This document shows positions 5,181 through 5,275 of a DNA stretch of 5,275 nt, in pieces; the first letter of the stretch is position 1; every line of letters starts with the position of its first letter. The DNA is from Phycisphaerales bacterium. GTDB taxonomy: Bacteria; Planctomycetota; Phycisphaerae; Phycisphaerales; SM1A02. The stretch lies in the NCBI GenBank assembly GCA_007127615.1, contig SKZB01000029.1:1-5275 (forward strand). Reading direction: 5' to 3'. The notes under the pieces are model-generated. The model saw only the letters and a list, made by a program, of their open reading frames with translations, was not told the DNA's origin and ran no database searches. The position numbers were made by a program, and so were the translations under genes.

Positions 5181-5199
5181 TTCGCCCCTCCGGGGCGAA
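5181..5199. repeat. perfect 8-bp hairpin
   Basis: TTCGCCCC (5181-5188), loop TCC, GGGGCGAA (5192-5199), directly after a run of eight C. On the plus strand a short TTTT appears only 6 nt later, after TCTCGA, so terminator function for a plus-strand transcript is possible but weak, and no plus-strand gene lies just upstream. Confidence 0.6.
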
Positions 5200-5221
5200 T
5201 CTCGATTTTGACAACCGCTTT

Positions 5222-5270
5222 CCACGGGTTGCGCATCGGTCGGCGGCGCCGCCCGATGCTTCACCCGTGG
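5222..5270. repeat. compound palindrome, REP-like
   Basis: Nested pairing arms: CCACGGGT (5222-5229) with ACCCGTGG (5263-5270); GCATCG (5233-5238) with CGATGC (5254-5259); and GGCGGC (5242-5247) with GCCGCC (5248-5253). The arms are separated by a 3x3 internal loop and a 3-nt bulge. It would fold into a long, GC-rich cruciform or RNA hairpin. No T-run is seen before the window ends. It probably belongs to a dispersed intergenic family. Confidence 0.7.
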
Positions 5271-5275
5271 CTACA

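Larger units (their letters stand above)
4951..5275. other. 325-bp gene-free stretch rich in hairpins and repeats
   Basis: Apart from the SD tract at its left edge I see no credible gene here. The minus-strand open frame covering 4772-5116 shadows the membrane-protein gene and then runs through hairpin DNA without family motifs. The stretch holds a degenerate GC-rich inverted element near 5013-5043, a hairpin at 5081-5117, two near-identical C/T-rich copies (5057-5081, 5142-5166), a hairpin at 5181-5199 and a compound palindrome at 5222-5270. No promoter for the membrane-protein gene could be placed with confidence. Confidence 0.7.

Noticed and set aside
5206..5240. TTGACA on the plus strand at 5208-5213 as a promoter
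   Set aside because: No acceptable -10 occurs 15-19 nt downstream; that position is occupied by the GC-rich palindrome.
1..5275. CRISPR array, tRNA, rRNA or riboswitch
   Set aside because: No regularly spaced direct repeats, no cloverleaf or conserved rRNA sequence, and no FMN- or THF-riboswitch-like conserved core upstream of ribH or folA could be seen.

Overview
This high-GC bacterial window most likely comes from a Planctomycetota chromosome, perhaps a Phycisphaerae-like lineage. That is an inference. It rests on the ribH-nusB-ftsY order, on Shine-Dalgarno (SD) sequences missing from several housekeeping genes, on GC-rich hairpin repeats between genes, and on a membrane protein ending in a CxxC-GY...CxxCG zinc ribbon. 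No rRNA or marker tree is available here.

Layout. Positions 1-608 hold no housekeeping gene but are not empty. The minus strand has a compact, apparently complete unit: a TTGACA / extended -10 promoter, a 9-nt SD match, a 58-codon gene and a perfect 10-bp hairpin followed by T5. Beyond it lies a weaker 44-codon ORF with a TTG start and another strong SD. Positions 609-2504 carry a tight minus-strand operon, ribH > nusB > ftsY: lumazine synthase, antitermination factor and SRP receptor GTPase. ribH and nusB overlap by 4 nt (ATGA); nusB and ftsY are 4 nt apart. A 157-bp divergent spacer (2505-2661) separates it from the plus-strand pair thyA (2662-3456) and folA (3557-4063). A hairpin just after the folA stop separates that pair from a convergent minus-strand gene for a polytopic membrane protein (4111-4950). 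Positions 4951-5275 contain no credible gene and are packed with hairpins and C/T-rich repeats.

How the genes work together. ThyA makes dTMP and converts methylene-THF to dihydrofolate; FolA reduces dihydrofolate back to THF, so the pair is a closed functional cycle. ribH, nusB and ftsY join three unrelated housekeeping roles (riboflavin synthesis, rRNA transcription, co-translational membrane targeting) in one likely transcript. The function of the membrane protein and of the small gene is unknown. The best candidate for something undescribed is the 58-aa gene at 271-447, because four independent signals agree on it.
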